DNA of 64,000 nt. Origin: Collybia mongolica (taxonomy: Eukaryota > Basidiomycota > Agaricomycetes > Agaricales > Clitocybaceae). Shown here one piece after another: positions 23,801 to 36,400 of the stretch; within the stretch, counting starts at the first letter, position 1; every line of letters starts with the position of its first letter. A model generated the notes under the pieces. The model did not search any database. It saw only the letters and a program-made list of their open reading frames with translations, and was not told where the DNA came from. Location of the stretch: contig JAAXNY010000008.1 of the NCBI GenBank assembly GCA_013420905.1, positions 434,001-498,000 on the forward strand, given 5' to 3'. The position numbers were made by a program, and so were the translations under genes.

Positions 23801-25065
23801 AAATAGATTAGCTCGCTTTCGAGCCAATTCACAAACCAATGACTGCCAACCATTTAATGCCTGCGCCAGGGTTGTGAAAGACAGTTGGGCCGAAAGACGT
23901 GTTGTGCACCCCTCCGGTGATTTACTGTGTGTATCCAACGTAGAGGGGGAAACAGTATGGCTGCTTCTTCTACTGATTGCCACAAGGTGCTTGTTTTCAC
24001 TGTAGGATTGGCTGACATACATCCTTGGAGATTGTGCGCTTGGAAGCCACCCTCGTACTTCATCCTTCTTACAAACCCGTTCTACTGCAAGGAAAAAGCA
24101 AATCCATATGCAACAAGAGCTTGTAAAAGCATTGAATAACTCACTCTTCCACGCCGGCCCCAAGGCGACTCGTCTCTGGCGTGGACAGCGCGCGCCCTCT
24201 ATATCGTCCGCCAAGGCACGCTGGGTTGGCCACAACAACAGGTCTCGTACATGTTGCTCTCAGCGGATGGCTGTTGGAGGGGAGCTATTGCTTTCTCGTT
24301 CGTCGTGGTGATAATGCTTACGCCACGTGAACTGAATTCTGATTTCCTGTATACATCGAGGATCCAAAGGCGTATACAACGAAAAACGCCCTGCTGGGCA
24401 GTATGGGTAAAGTGGACCGTGCTGCAATAAAGTGCATGGGGGGGGGAGGCGGAGGCTGGACGACGAAGATGTAAGTCGTGATTGACTAGTCTCATTATTT
24501 CTCTGACTGTCCCTCAGGGAAGAGTTTGATCGTGGATAGCATTTGTGTACGGTACCCTAGATAGTCCCTTCGGGGACGGACGGCTCCCGTGCTATCGTGT
24601 ACGTGATGGTTCGTCCACAGCTTGGGTGTTGCGGGAAGATTCTTGTCTGAATCAGTACAACATAGATGTTAACATATTTGATGCCCGGTATGAGATCTTT
24701 TTGCCATATACTTCTTTTCATCGTGGAAACATGATTTGACATCAAAATTCTCAGGATGTTAATATGACAACATATCAACCATTCGATCCCAACTCATTTA
24801 CTCCCAGGTATCAACATTTACGTTCTTCAATTTGAAAAAAAATCAGTAGTCAGGTGTCCACCTCTACTATCCATCAATGAACATAAGCACAGAATGTGGT
24901 GAAGCTTTCCGGGCTGCAAATATCTTACGACAAAGCCGAAGAACATCAGATTTTAAAAATAGTTTGTGATCACGAAGGAGTATGTGCTGATGGCGTTTGA
25001 CAGGTGGGAAGGGACATTACTTCATGTTTCAACATTGACGCCCGTTCTCTCGAGTTTGCGCTACC
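20889..25065. other. 4.2-kb region without a supported gene
   Basis: Only short frames with no motif I recognise. Weak direct similarity (AGCCAAGCAAGTC at about 21158 and 21479) and a C-rich run at about 24438 are the only repeats seen. The frame at 23357-23716 on the plus strand and that at 23768-24238 on the minus strand have no family features. The sequence just before 25066 is the presumed promoter of the ankyrin membrane protein. Confidence 0.3.
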
Positions 25066-28000
25066 ATGTCTGCTAGCGACTCCTTTTGCCTCGCAGCGAA
25101 TCCGGATGTCTCTGGCATTGGAGTTCGAGCCGCCATCTATGCACAAAATTTCCTGAGCTTCATTCCTGCTTTCTACGCTCTCGCGGACGGAAAGGTCACC
25201 ATCGACGAGCTCGATTCAATCGAAGTTCAATCCTCGACGATTCTTATTACAGCTCTCGCTATCCTTATCTCGGCAATTGTGGAAGGCGCCACGAACAAAC
25301 TTTCGAATGTCCATGTGGTCGTTATTCTCAATTTGAGCTGGATGAATAACACGAATTTGTTCGTCTATTTTCTGCTCTATCTTCACCATACGGCGAGTAT
25401 CGCTGGGGAAGAGGCATTGCGGTGGAGATTTTGGTGGAATGCGATGGGAGAATTGCTTGGGCGGGGCCATGATATACCAAAGCATAGTGCTGCTGAGGGA
25501 AACGTAGGTCTGGAAGTACAAAGGGGCTGGATAGGCTGGTTCGATAGGGTGCTCCGCCGGAAAAAATCTCATCACAATAGTGAGGAACGCAAATCTCCCG
25601 ATGCATTCGTGGTAGTGTTAGGTATCGTTCACCTGACACTCATGGCTGCTGTTGGGCTCTGGCTATGGAGCAATCCCTTGGGGTTTAAACCTCCACCACG
25701 AGAGTCGTGTCAGCCACCTTCCCTTGTTGTTCTTGGTCGCACTATCCCAATTACATCAGAGATCTTACATGGCTTCTCCATTCTCATGTACAGTCTGGTC
25801 CTAACACCGCTGTTCAATGTTTGCATCCCAATGGCCTTAGTGACTCTGTTTTACATTCACTTCAACCAAAAATATCAGGGGCCACCTTTGATGAACACGT
25901 TTTTCGGGAAGGTTGTCTGTCTTCTCTCCCTCCAATCTCCCTTTGGTAATGAAGACCTGAAGAACCATCAAATATTTCCAATATCTGTCTGCCTCTTCCT
26001 TCTCGCCATCATAAATATTCTTTTTGTCATCGACACAGAAGTCACTCTCCTCCTGAACAAGCCGTTGCAAGAATCTGGAGAGTCAGAATGGTCATTTGGC
26101 CAAACCTTGGCAGTGCTGTTACTTCTCATCCCATTGCGTGATGTGCTCGAGAACTTTGTGAAACGTCATGAAGGGAAGGTTCGAGATCGAATCGAGAGGG
26201 CACACAAGGCTACTTCCGAGCTTGAGGAAGCTCTTCGAGTGGGTAGTGCACCCATGCTACAGAAGCTGATGGAAAATGGAGGATATCTTGACTGGCAAGG
26301 TATTCGTTTTTTTAGTGTATATTTGTTTGTTTATTAATGCTGTATGTTTAGACAAGGATGGCAGATCTGTGCTTTTTTGGGCTGCGTCTAATGGCCACTT
26401 GGGATTGGTGGAATATCTCAGGGCCAAGGGTGCACAGCTGAACTTACAAGGTATGCCTTGAGTCTTGGTAAATCTATTTTTCAACTAACACTGGATTGTT
26501 CCAGATAATGAAGGCAAGGCTCCACTTCTGATAGCTGCATATAATGGCCATCTTGATATTGTAAAATATCTGGGTGATAAAAAAGCACAGCTTGATTTGC
26601 AAGGTATGCTTTTATTTTCTGGGTGTTTAGGCATTATCATTTTAGTGTTTCAGATAAGGATAGCAAGACACCACTTTGGTGGGCTGCAAAGAATGGTCAT
26701 ACTGATGTGGTTAAATATCTGGGTGATAAGGGTGTACAGCTTGAACTGCAAGGCATGTTTCTATTTTTTGGACATTTGGTTTCTATCATTGATTTGGGTT
26801 ATTTAGATCAGGATGGCTATACTCCAATTTGGTGGGCAGTGCAAAATGGGCATTTAGGTGTTGTGAAATATCTGGGTGACAAGGGTGTACAGCTTGAACT
26901 GCAAGGTATTGTTTCATTATCTGGATATTCCATTTCTATCCTTAATTTATGCTGTTTAGATAAGGCTGGTAAAACTCCACTTTATCAGGCTGCACATAAT
27001 GGTCATTCTGGGGTGGTGAAATATTTGGGTGACAAGGGAGTACAACTTGACCTGCAAGGCATATTTTTGCTTTCAAAGATTTAGATATTTATTCATCTTA
27101 TTTGTTTAGATAAGGATGGGAGGACACCAGTCTGGTGGGCTGCATATAATGGGCATTCCAAGGTGGTGAGATATCTAGGTGATAAAGGGGTACAGCTTGA
27201 ACTGCAAGGTATATTTATAACCTTTGAATGCTTGTTTTCTTCCACTGATTCAAGTTGTTTAGATGAGGATAGCAAAACTCCACTTTACCAAGCTGCACAT
27301 AATGGGCACTCTGAGGTAGTGAGATATTTGGGTGATAAGGGGGTGCAACTTGACTTGCAAGGCATGTGTTTATTCATTTACTCTCTATCTTGAACTTAAG
27401 TTTTTTAGATAATAATGGCTACACCCCACTTTATCGGGCTGCACAGAATGGACATTTCACTGTAGTAAAATATTTGGGTGACAAAGGGGCACAGCTTGAT
27501 CTGCAAAGTATGTTTTTGTTACCTGGAAAATTGCTTAACATTATTGATTTTCATCATTTAGGCCGTTATGGTGATACTCCATTCTTTCGGGCTGCAGAGA
27601 AAGGTCATTTTGAGGTGGTGAAATATTTGGGTGACAAAGGAGTACAGTTTGATCTGCAGGGCATTTTTTTTCTCCCTGGATTTTTGGTCATCATCATTAA
27701 CTCTGGTTGTTTAGGCAGTTATAACAGGACTCCACTTTGGTGGGCTGCACAGTCTGGACATTCTGAAGTGGTGAAATATCTGGGTGACAAAGGGGCTCAG
27801 CTTGACCAGCAAGGCATGTGACCATTCACTTAGTTTTTATTATCACTAATTCTGGTAATTAGATAAGAGTGGTTCCACCCCACTTGATCAGTCTGCATAT
27901 TATGGACATGCTGCTGTTGTGAAATATTTGGTGGACAAAGGAGCACAGCTTAACCCACCAGGTGTGTGGGTAGTTATATTGTTTCCACTATTAAATCAAT

Positions 28001-28402
28001 TTTATTAGATCAGGGTGGGTCAACTCCACTTCATTCATCTGCATTTAGGGGTCATCTTGATGTTGTGAAATACCTGGGGGATAATGGAGCACAACTTAAC
28101 CTACAAGGCACACTCTCATTCTCTGGGCATTGATTCTGAGGATCTTACCCTATTATTCAGATAAGAATGGTAGTTCAGCACTCCATAGGGCTGCATCTGG
28201 TGATCATCCTGAGGTTGTAAAATACCTTGTGGGCAAGGGGATACAGCTTAACCTAAAAGGTCATTTCCTATTCTTCAGACATTATATTTTATTTTCTCAG
28301 TTTATTCATCTAGATGACCAGGGGCGGACTGCACTTGAAGTGGCTGAATCCAGGAGTGGAAGGTCTATAGCACATTTTCCTTCACAAGCTGGTGCAACCT
28401 GA
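25066..28402 (+). CDS. Multi-pass membrane protein with 14 single-exon ankyrin repeats
   Basis: Exon 1 (25066-26299) encodes about 411 residues: a conserved N-terminus (NPDVSGIGVRAAIYAQN), about seven hydrophobic segments (near residues 20-43, 56-77, 81-108, 180-205, 232-262, 302-330 and 345-365) and a helical linker KVRDRIERAHKATSELEEALR. Thirteen exons of exactly 99 nt follow, at 26352-26450, 26505-26603, 26654-26752, 26807-26905, 26960-27058, 27110-27208, 27263-27361, 27409-27507, 27562-27660, 27715-27813, 27863-27961, 28009-28107 and 28161-28259. A last partial-repeat exon, 28314-28402, ends the gene. Each 99-nt exon is one 33-residue ankyrin repeat of the type D.DG.TPL..AA.NGH..VVKYL, with both ends in phase 1. 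Donors are GT in eight introns and GC in six (26753, 27059, 27362, 27661, 27814, 28108). I infer a membrane-anchored ankyrin scaffold or sensor. The N-terminal domain occurs in other Agaricomycete proteins of unknown role. Confidence 0.82.
26300..28313 (+). repeat. Tandem exon-intron cassette array (about 153-bp unit)
   Basis: The duplicated unit is a 99-nt ankyrin exon plus its 47-54 nt intron. Introns are recognisably related to each other: they start GYATGTTT or similar after CAAG, carry a T-rich body and end TTGTTTAG or TTATTTAG before AT(A/C)AGGATGG. Those beginning at 26753, 26906, 27209, 27508, 27661 and 28260 are 54 nt, in frame and free of stops, so reading straight through adds 18 hydrophobic residues without shifting frame. 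CpG is almost absent in the array, unlike in exon 1. Confidence 0.85.
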
Positions 28403-29178
28403 CCCCCCGACCATCTTTGCATTCACTGGCTCATATCTATGGCATTGTTATTGAGCATTTTACATTTTTGGACATTTTACCTTTGGCACCCTACATTGCA
28501 TCAGTATCAACACATACCTACAAGCTCAGTTTAGGACACAAAAAGGAAATAGCTCAGAGCATTAGCACAGATTTTGCATCTAGAGGACATACACTAGATC
28601 ATTAATTGATTTATACACAGCAATAGATTGGTATTGTTCAAGTTATTTTGAGCTTTCTTAATTACTGGTGTAGCAGAATATGCCAGATCAAAATGTAAGC
28701 TTTGTAAAAAAACCATTATAAATGCTCATACATATAGCCATGTGGTTTCCTCCTATTTCTTTGTATCTGTACATGGGGTGCAATGATAAGGGAGTAGCTC
28801 CACCTACAGTCATGATTCGGAGCTGACACATAGAGTGCTTCTTGATCATCTTCGGAGCAAAATGAGTCGGGCAGATTTTTTGTGGGTGCATGGGCAATAG
28901 ACTTAAACATAACAGCTCCCATTTCCAGAACAAGCCCAACAAAAAACGATTTGAAATGATATTCCACCGTATTTAGATATTCGAGGTGCAATTAATCCCG
29001 AAGAGATTGTCTACATGTGTTATTACAGCATGGAGAGAGGGAAACTAATACAAAGATGATAAGCACATATTCCGTCAGTCTCTATCGCGGCCTTAACCGT
29101 GAGGAGTGCGGTCCAACCTCAGTTCTAAACCGTCCTAGAACTTGAAGTTAGAACGACTATTGTTGGCGCCGATAAAGA
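28403..29178. other. AT-rich intergenic, no supported gene
   Basis: Short frames only, on both strands. It lies between the 3' ends of the ankyrin gene and the P450 gene and includes the uncertain last exon of the P450. Confidence 0.3.
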
Positions 29179-31562
29179 TCAAAAGAAACGTACCTTATTT
29201 CTATACACAAGCAAACGCGCATCTGAAGTTCGAAACTTGGAACGTTTGACTGAGGCATCAACAGTGAAGGATCCATGGGCTTGTAATAAACGAATAAGGA
29301 TGATGGATATTTCATCATATGCGACCTGAGGATCAAAGCCGGTCAGGCCACATCTTGATAGTAGAGTGGAAATGCCATACTTCTTCACCGAAACAAGCCC
29401 GTGATCCCCTGCCGAACGGGAGAAATATGTATGGGTTAGGTGAAAGATACTCTTGATACCTTCCATCGAGAAATCTGTCGGGGTCGAACTGGTCGGCTGG
29501 ACAGGGTTAGAAAAGGCATGACGTGCGCGAGAATGAATTTACCATCAGGTCCCCAGAGGTCTTTAGACGTGTGTAGAGAATAAATATCATATGATACCCT
29601 GTGGACCGGTCGATACGACGGAAAAAGCTTGTGGAAAGTGACCTACCTTGTGTGGGCTGGAATGTATATTGGTTTTCCTTTGGGGTGAGGTGACGGCCAG
29701 GTCGTGGCAGCGATCGTTTCGCTTGAATATGCGTGTGGTGAACTTAAGCACATTTTTGAAAACAATCAGTCTTACCGGATGGTGCAGGGCCTGCATAGAT
29801 AAGGAAAGAATCAGAAAGTGATAGAAGTGACAGGAAGGAAAATAGACTTACACTGGTGGAGCTAGACGTAAAGTTTCTAGAGACACACTATGAATGAGAA
29901 CGAGTGATAAGGGCTATCATTAAATGCCCACCATTAATAACGGCCCTTAGGTATTTCATCGCAATCAAACTGCCACTGGTGGGCCGCCGAGTGGGTCCAA
30001 GATTCTCAAGTATATCTGCCCGTAAACGTAACGTTACGCGCGGATGTAATGCCAAATAATATACAATCGACATCAATGTTAATGCGACCTTGCAACGCGA
30101 CAAAGGTTAAGCTTCGGTCAGAAGCTGGGTGAATTGCCTTACATTATCTCGCTGGGGGATTAAAATGTTCAAAATAACATCTTTGATCTGATACGATTCT
30201 GGGTCCCGCACCAACGACATTGAGGATAGGTACGAAGAACGACATAATTGACGTACCATCAGTCAATTCTGCTAGCTGGTTGAGCAGAGTTTCGCCCTCC
30301 CTCCCATCTAGTGCGTCAGTCGATTTCTCCTCTGCAGAATACAACACTCCAACGCCTCGCATCATTTTCTTTCCCATCGCGGTGACAATAAGAGGATCTA
30401 GCGTTTGACATATAACGCGCATGGGTTCTTTGGTTTTATCACTCAGCAATTCGTAAAGTGGCCACAGGGAACCCAACTCTTCGCGCCTTGAGATTACTTC
30501 TTGTATTCGAGTGATTGCGGCCGAAAAGTCCATCTCTGGATGAAAAGAGGACTTGCGATTGGGACACGCGTCATGCGGGCATGGCAAATTGCTTACACAT
30601 GCGCCCAACAGCATCTCTGAAGCAACGTTAAGACTCGTCCGACGGAATAGATTCTTCGGTGAAAAGTGAGCGCCAGCAAAAGGAGATATTGGACGACGCA
30701 CCATAATGTCTATGGAATAGCCTGCATCGATAATAGAATCAAGATGAGCCATCGCATATTGGGCATGCCGGTCGCACAACTCTAGGTGGGTAGGGTGACA
30801 GCTGCGCAGGAAAAAGGGGCGAACTACAGATCGATGAAATCTATCATCGAAAAACAGGCTGAGGAACCCATTGAACAACACTTGAAGGGGACGCTTACTT
30901 CCACAATGGTCCTTGCACATGATAAGCCGGTAGTATATTGTACAAAAAGGGACGCATACCGTCTGTAGTAAAAACTCCGGTACCCAGTGTTGACTTCGTG
31001 GCTTGAGTAAATGTCTCGCCTGCAAAAAGTACATACAGTTATGGATATTCGTCAATTCGACAGCCCAAAGATCCTTGCCTTTAACATAATTCTCTGGGTT
31101 TGTGGTAACGATAATTCCTACGTGTTCCGGACAAGTCGTAACGATGTTGTTGGACCATATGGTAGGAACATTTATAGTGAGTAGACTCTTTCCAACGGTC
31201 TCCCGCAGTATCGTATCTAGGAGCTGGTCAGATGCATAAACGGTACTCGTTTGAGCAGAGTACGTACGAGAAATCCCATGACTTCTTGGTCCACAAAAAT
31301 AATCGATGGCGGCATGGCTGCATTGATATCGTGGTGCGAGACGACTACCCATCCTCGCCGCCTCTAATCTCTCGATCCACCCGCTCAGTGCAATGGCGGC
31401 AACGACGTATGCTGCAGTCCCGAGAAAAGGGGCCACGAGAAGCTGCCATGTTGCAGGGCAAAATCCGACTAAGGGAGTGACAAGAGAAATCGTAAGGAAA
31501 AGTATCAGTGGTATGAAGAGCTTCTGTCCGAGGAAATCAAGGCCTGGGGTCGTTGTGGCCAT
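29179..31562 (-). CDS. Cytochrome P450 monooxygenase (CYP63-like)
   Basis: Minus-strand gene with ATG at 31562. Exon 1 has the N-terminal membrane segments and [15 protein letters not shown]. Further exons give [25 protein letters not shown], a 13-nt microexon (30899-30911) encoding [17 protein letters not shown] (C-helix), [37 protein letters not shown]-like [27 protein letters not shown] (ExxR motif), [22 protein letters not shown], the heme-binding [13 protein letters not shown] (about 29370-29410) with its cysteine ligand, and [13 protein letters not shown]. Residue order and length fit CYP63-type P450s, which are ER membrane enzymes oxidising hydrophobic substrates. The I-helix exon near 30100-30170 was not fully resolved. 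One intron (31020-31078) has a GC donor. The 3' end is uncertain. It is divergent to the NRPS-like gene. Confidence 0.8.
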
Positions 31563-33490
31563 GGTGGACCAGTGTCGACCAACATTGGGTTTGAGGTCAC
31601 CTAAAGGTTTGACGTCTCTTGGTCCGACCCGGATCCCATTTTGTACGGCATCGAACTATTCCGAATTTTCCGACTTGGCCGTTTTGTACGAAAGATCGTC
31701 ACAGGCCTCCCAGCATGTTTTTCCTAATGAAATTGAGGTTCGACTGGGTTCAATGGATGGCAGAGCTAAGAGCTGAAGAAATCAGAAGAATGCCCCATCG
31801 TCACTGTCGAGATTCAAAATCTGGACAACACGTGAAACTCTGTCTTGCTATGCATTGCTTAGTCTCCAACCGAATTCTGGTGTCAAGTCTGCGAGCGCTG
31901 GTACTTACTAGATTCGCGAGCGTGCCGTTGAAGCAACACTGAAACCCCTTGGCATTAAGACTCCTCCCTCTTCCCCCCCGCCCCCCACCACCACCAAACT
32001 TGTCTTCTTGAATCAGGTGGCAAGTCCGCGAGACTAGTCGTCATTTCGCGCTTGAAAACTCTTTATGTCGGTATAGTTGACTATTTTCGTGCGATGATGG
32101 CACTCAGTAGACGAGGAATCCAACGAGACTAGAGAACCCTGAAGAGAAAAAACGAAAACAATCCAATGTTGGACGCCAACTCTGCGCCTAGGGTTGAAAG
32201 AAGTGCAAACACAAGCTGTTCGTCTGTTGCAAAAACCTCTTGTCCTTATTTACTCAACATCTGATAGGATCATTGCATATTTATTGTTCGTTGAGCGTAT
32301 CTTCATGAACAGAAGACTACAGGGTGGCTGCAAATGGCTCGTTCTTTGAGTTCGTGTAGTAAAGAGACTGAGTTTTAAAGCTTGAAGAGTGATCTGAAGA
32401 ACGGGTCTGCATTGGTACTCCTTCCTCCTTCTCGTGGACCCCTTCCACCGCAAGTGCAAGATACTTATCCTCATGTTATTTTAACTATAGGCCAGGTCGC
32501 CATCCTCCCTCCGAGTTCTCCACCTCCGGGCTCGTCTAGGCTCGCGCAATGCCAGCTATCTATTCACTTCTAGTAAAGATGCCGTGCAAACTCAACGAGA
32601 GTTGAATGAAATAACATTGGAAATCTCTAGGCTTCAGAATGTATCTTCGACCCGAGGAGAGATGATTGACACTACAAGGGCCGCGACCGCAATGTACGAG
32701 CGTGAGCATTGGGAGCAGGACGTGACCCCATGAGGCCTGAACGTTGAACGTTGTACTTCCACGTCAGAAGTAAACATGTACCAACCATCGGAGGCTCGTC
32801 CTCCCACGAATTTATAATATGACTACGGGAAACTACTCACCGAACCGACAAACATACCGCACCCTTTCGCTTTAACAAAACCTAACGTCCTGATTTATGC
32901 GCTGATGACATTCCTATCCGACTCGGAATGACTACAATGCGGAATTCCGAATGAACGCTGACTCGCCGAGAAAATCGACCCCATCTTGGCAGTGCTATTC
33001 AACATCCTCTCACCACGAACAAATTCGTCTTTACGATAATTTTGCAACGAGAATGAATCGTTTACCTGCTTCACCGGAATCCGCGAGAAAAGGCGGACTG
33101 TACAGATGCTATCGTCACACCCGCCAATCCCGGACCATCTGAGATTATTTTGGCGTAGTCCCCAATTTTCTGGGGGCGCTCTAATTCTGTAATATGACGT
33201 CTGTAAGCATGGATTCTTTCTATCTATGCCACTAGTTCGTGCTATAGTTACTAAGAGTAATTGGACGCACAAGGCCCGAAATAGATCCATCACCACAAGC
33301 ACCACGAGTGATCGTTTATCCTTAGACTATGGGATTTTTCCGGAGGCTGACGGCCGCGGTTCTGACATCGGGGGAAGCTTCTCACGGCGTCACAAGATAA
33401 ATCGCAGCTTCTGTTCCTTCAATCCTATCGAAGTAGCGAGCGACGGTCATATCCACTTGATACGCAACGCACAAGTGCACTCAGACCATC
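31563..33490. other. Shared upstream region of P450 and NRPS-like genes
   Basis: 1.9 kb between two divergently transcribed genes. Frames of up to 136 residues are present (32895-33305 minus, 33226-33612 plus), but none has a recognisable feature. It may hold promoters for both genes. Confidence 0.35.
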
Positions 33491-36400
33491 ATGGGTGTGC
33501 CAGTTCAGCCTGTCCCGGTGATGCCTACCGACCCGCTCAACCTGGAGGATGTCCTCATACGCGATGTGTATCAGCAATTGGCTCGCGACTATCCCGAACG
33601 AGCATTTGCTAAATTCCTGAGCGAGAGTGACGGTGGCTACGATGTCAAGGACATAACTTGGGGAATGCTAATGGCGGACGTTCATGGAGTGATACAATCT
33701 ATGGTTCAAATGGGTTTGGATAGCCCAACTCCGACTGTTATTGGGATTCTGGGAACCAGCGGATATTGGCTTTACGTGAATCTTGTAGCTTGCTGGATGC
33801 AAGGGTGGCCGGTCAGTGTTAGTTGGTCAATGTCTGCATGATTTCTGATATCCATGGTTGTGGAAGGCCCTCATGCTTTCTACCCGTAACAGTTTGCCTG
33901 CGCTAGAGAGTCTCCTGACGGCTGTTCAGGCATCCACGTTCCTCGTCGATGAAGCACACTCTGATATGGGCGGAGCTCTCAAAACACTAAAACCTAATCT
34001 TCGTGTATTTCCAATGACTATAGCGCATGACGGGAATAAAACTATAACCTTGTCCAGCAAAGTACATGGACAGCCTCGCTCCTCTATCGAATTGGATAGT
34101 GTTTTCCTGTACACTCATACGAGTGGATCTCAAGGTCTTGTGGACATTTACTTTATCTTACCTTGGATCACGAACATTTACATATAGGACATCCCAAACC
34201 TGTGCCCATGACGCATCGGCAGCTTTTGAAGCAGATAAGGCAACGATCAGCTTCCAAGTATGCGGGAACCCCAGCATATGCTCCGGTCCCTCTATTCCAT
34301 GTAAGTTGGCTCAGCTTTTCGTATCGAGGCATATTATCATCCTTTTCCAGGCCATGGGACTTTACTGCTTCACTCGCTGGCCAATCAGCTCCGGTGTAGT
34401 TCCCATCTTTCTTGCAATGGACAGGCCTGTGAATGGTCACACCATGTTACAACATCTCAAGCTTTTCCCTGGTTCACTTGCATTTCTTCCGCCGTCTCTC
34501 CTGGAAGAAGTCGTGGATGAAATACCATCAGAGTTGAAAGCACTGCGAGACTGCGTCCGTGTATTCTTTGGAGGTGCGCCGATGAACCCTCAGGCTGCAG
34601 AACGCTTGGTCCACACGGGTGTACCGCTTATAAGCGCTTTTGGAACGTGAGTAATCCGTTTGATTGATACAATGCTCAATGCCAAGATGTCATCCAGATC
34701 TGAAGTCGGTCTCATGACCAAACTTGACTTCCCTTCTGATAATCACACTGCTGATTGGGAATATGTGCGTTTTCGTGAGGACCATTACGTCCTCCATTTC
34801 CTTCCGACAGATGAACCACCTTTGCGGGAAGTTGTATTTTCCGTATGTCTTCTAAAAACATTCTATGTGCCTGCATTCAGGCTAACGATCATTTAGCCTA
34901 AAGGTCTAGATGTCCCTTGCATGTGCAACCACAAGGATCCTTTAGGATTTTCTGGCAACGACGTATGGTCCCCTCACCCGGTCATACCAGGTTGGTTTTA
35001 CAATTTGTCCCACTAATGTGATATTGATGTCAGACAAAGGGATTTGGAAGCATATTGGTCGCAAAGATTCTGTGGTAGGATTGCGACCCTATTTTTGTGT
35101 ATTGTTCTCACAAACGGATAATAGACGGTTTTGAGTAATGGCGAGAAAACCGATAATAAACAACTCGGTACTGTTCCCGGTGTTTGACGAAAACTTTAGA
35201 CTTTAACCTCCTGATAACAGAGCAGCTACTCCTCGAGGATAACCAGATTGAGGGGGTCGTCGTTTTTGGCTCTGGAAAGCCCATGAACGGGGTCCTCATA
35301 CAAACGAAAGGCACAGTTCTGCCTGAACAAGAGAAATCCTTCGTGGATGCACTGTGGCCAAGGATCGAACAGATAAACAGCCAAGTTCCACACCATTCAC
35401 GCTTAATTCGACAAATGATCCTAATAGCGGACAGAAACAAACCGTTTGCGTTGACCGACAAGGGAACCATACGTACCAAAGACACTTTGGCGTTATACGC
35501 CTCCGAGATCGATGCGGCGTACATGTCCATGGACAAAGTAACAGAAGAAATACAAGATGACCTATCAAGCGAAGATATCCAACGGTTCGTGAAGAGCCTA
35601 GTCCAACGAGTCACCTCGAAAAAAGTTGTTTCGAATGATGTCGATCTGTTCGACATTGGTACGTTACATTATATTTTTTCGGTTTCGCCACAGGAGAACG
35701 ACTGATTTTGTAAAAGGTATTGATTCTTTGCAAGCTTTGCAGATAAGAGTGGAGCTCTTGCCATTACTTCGGGGTTTGGACCCGGCTTCAGTCTCTCGGA
35801 ACCTTGTGTACCAGCACGCAACTATATCTCAACTCGTGGAATATGTGGAACGTTGCCGAGGGGGATCAGACAAAATTATCACAGACTCTACCGACAGGGT
35901 GAACCGCATAGAGAATTGTCTGCGGCGGTTCACTGAAAAACCTTTTACTCTTGCGACTGACCGCGGAAGCGCAGAAACTTTACCGACTGCTGGCCATTGT
36001 GTCATTTTGACGGGAGCCACGGGAGGCCTTGGGTGTCACATCCTAGAGGAACTTCTGGTGAACCCAGAGGTCAAGAAAATACTATGTTTCCATCGTGGTC
36101 CTTCGGAAATCGCGTTGCAGCGGCACGTACAGGTTTTCGGGGAGCGCAGCCTTCCTGTTGATGTGTTAGAGAAAACTAACCATAAGTTGGAATTCGTATC
36201 CTGCGACCTGTCACTACCTTCCCTTGGTCTCAAATCTGATATGTTGGACTTTGTACGTCTCATTCATTTCTATCGTTGTTCTATGTCTCTGAGATATCGT
36301 GGAGATTCGCTCGCAAGTAACCCATATAATTCACGCCGCCTGGGCGCTGAATTTCAACTGGAAACTGGAACATTTTGAACGCTTCCACATTGCAGGAGTT

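Noticed and set aside
23357..24238. Frames of 119 and 156 residues in the 21-25 kb gap
   Set aside because: No motif, no plausible intron chain and no consistent coding character.
26597..27084. Single long ankyrin frames without introns
   Set aside because: They read through introns that carry T-rich bodies and AG ends, and several other introns of the array have stops or shift the frame. Exons alone give perfect 33-residue repeats.
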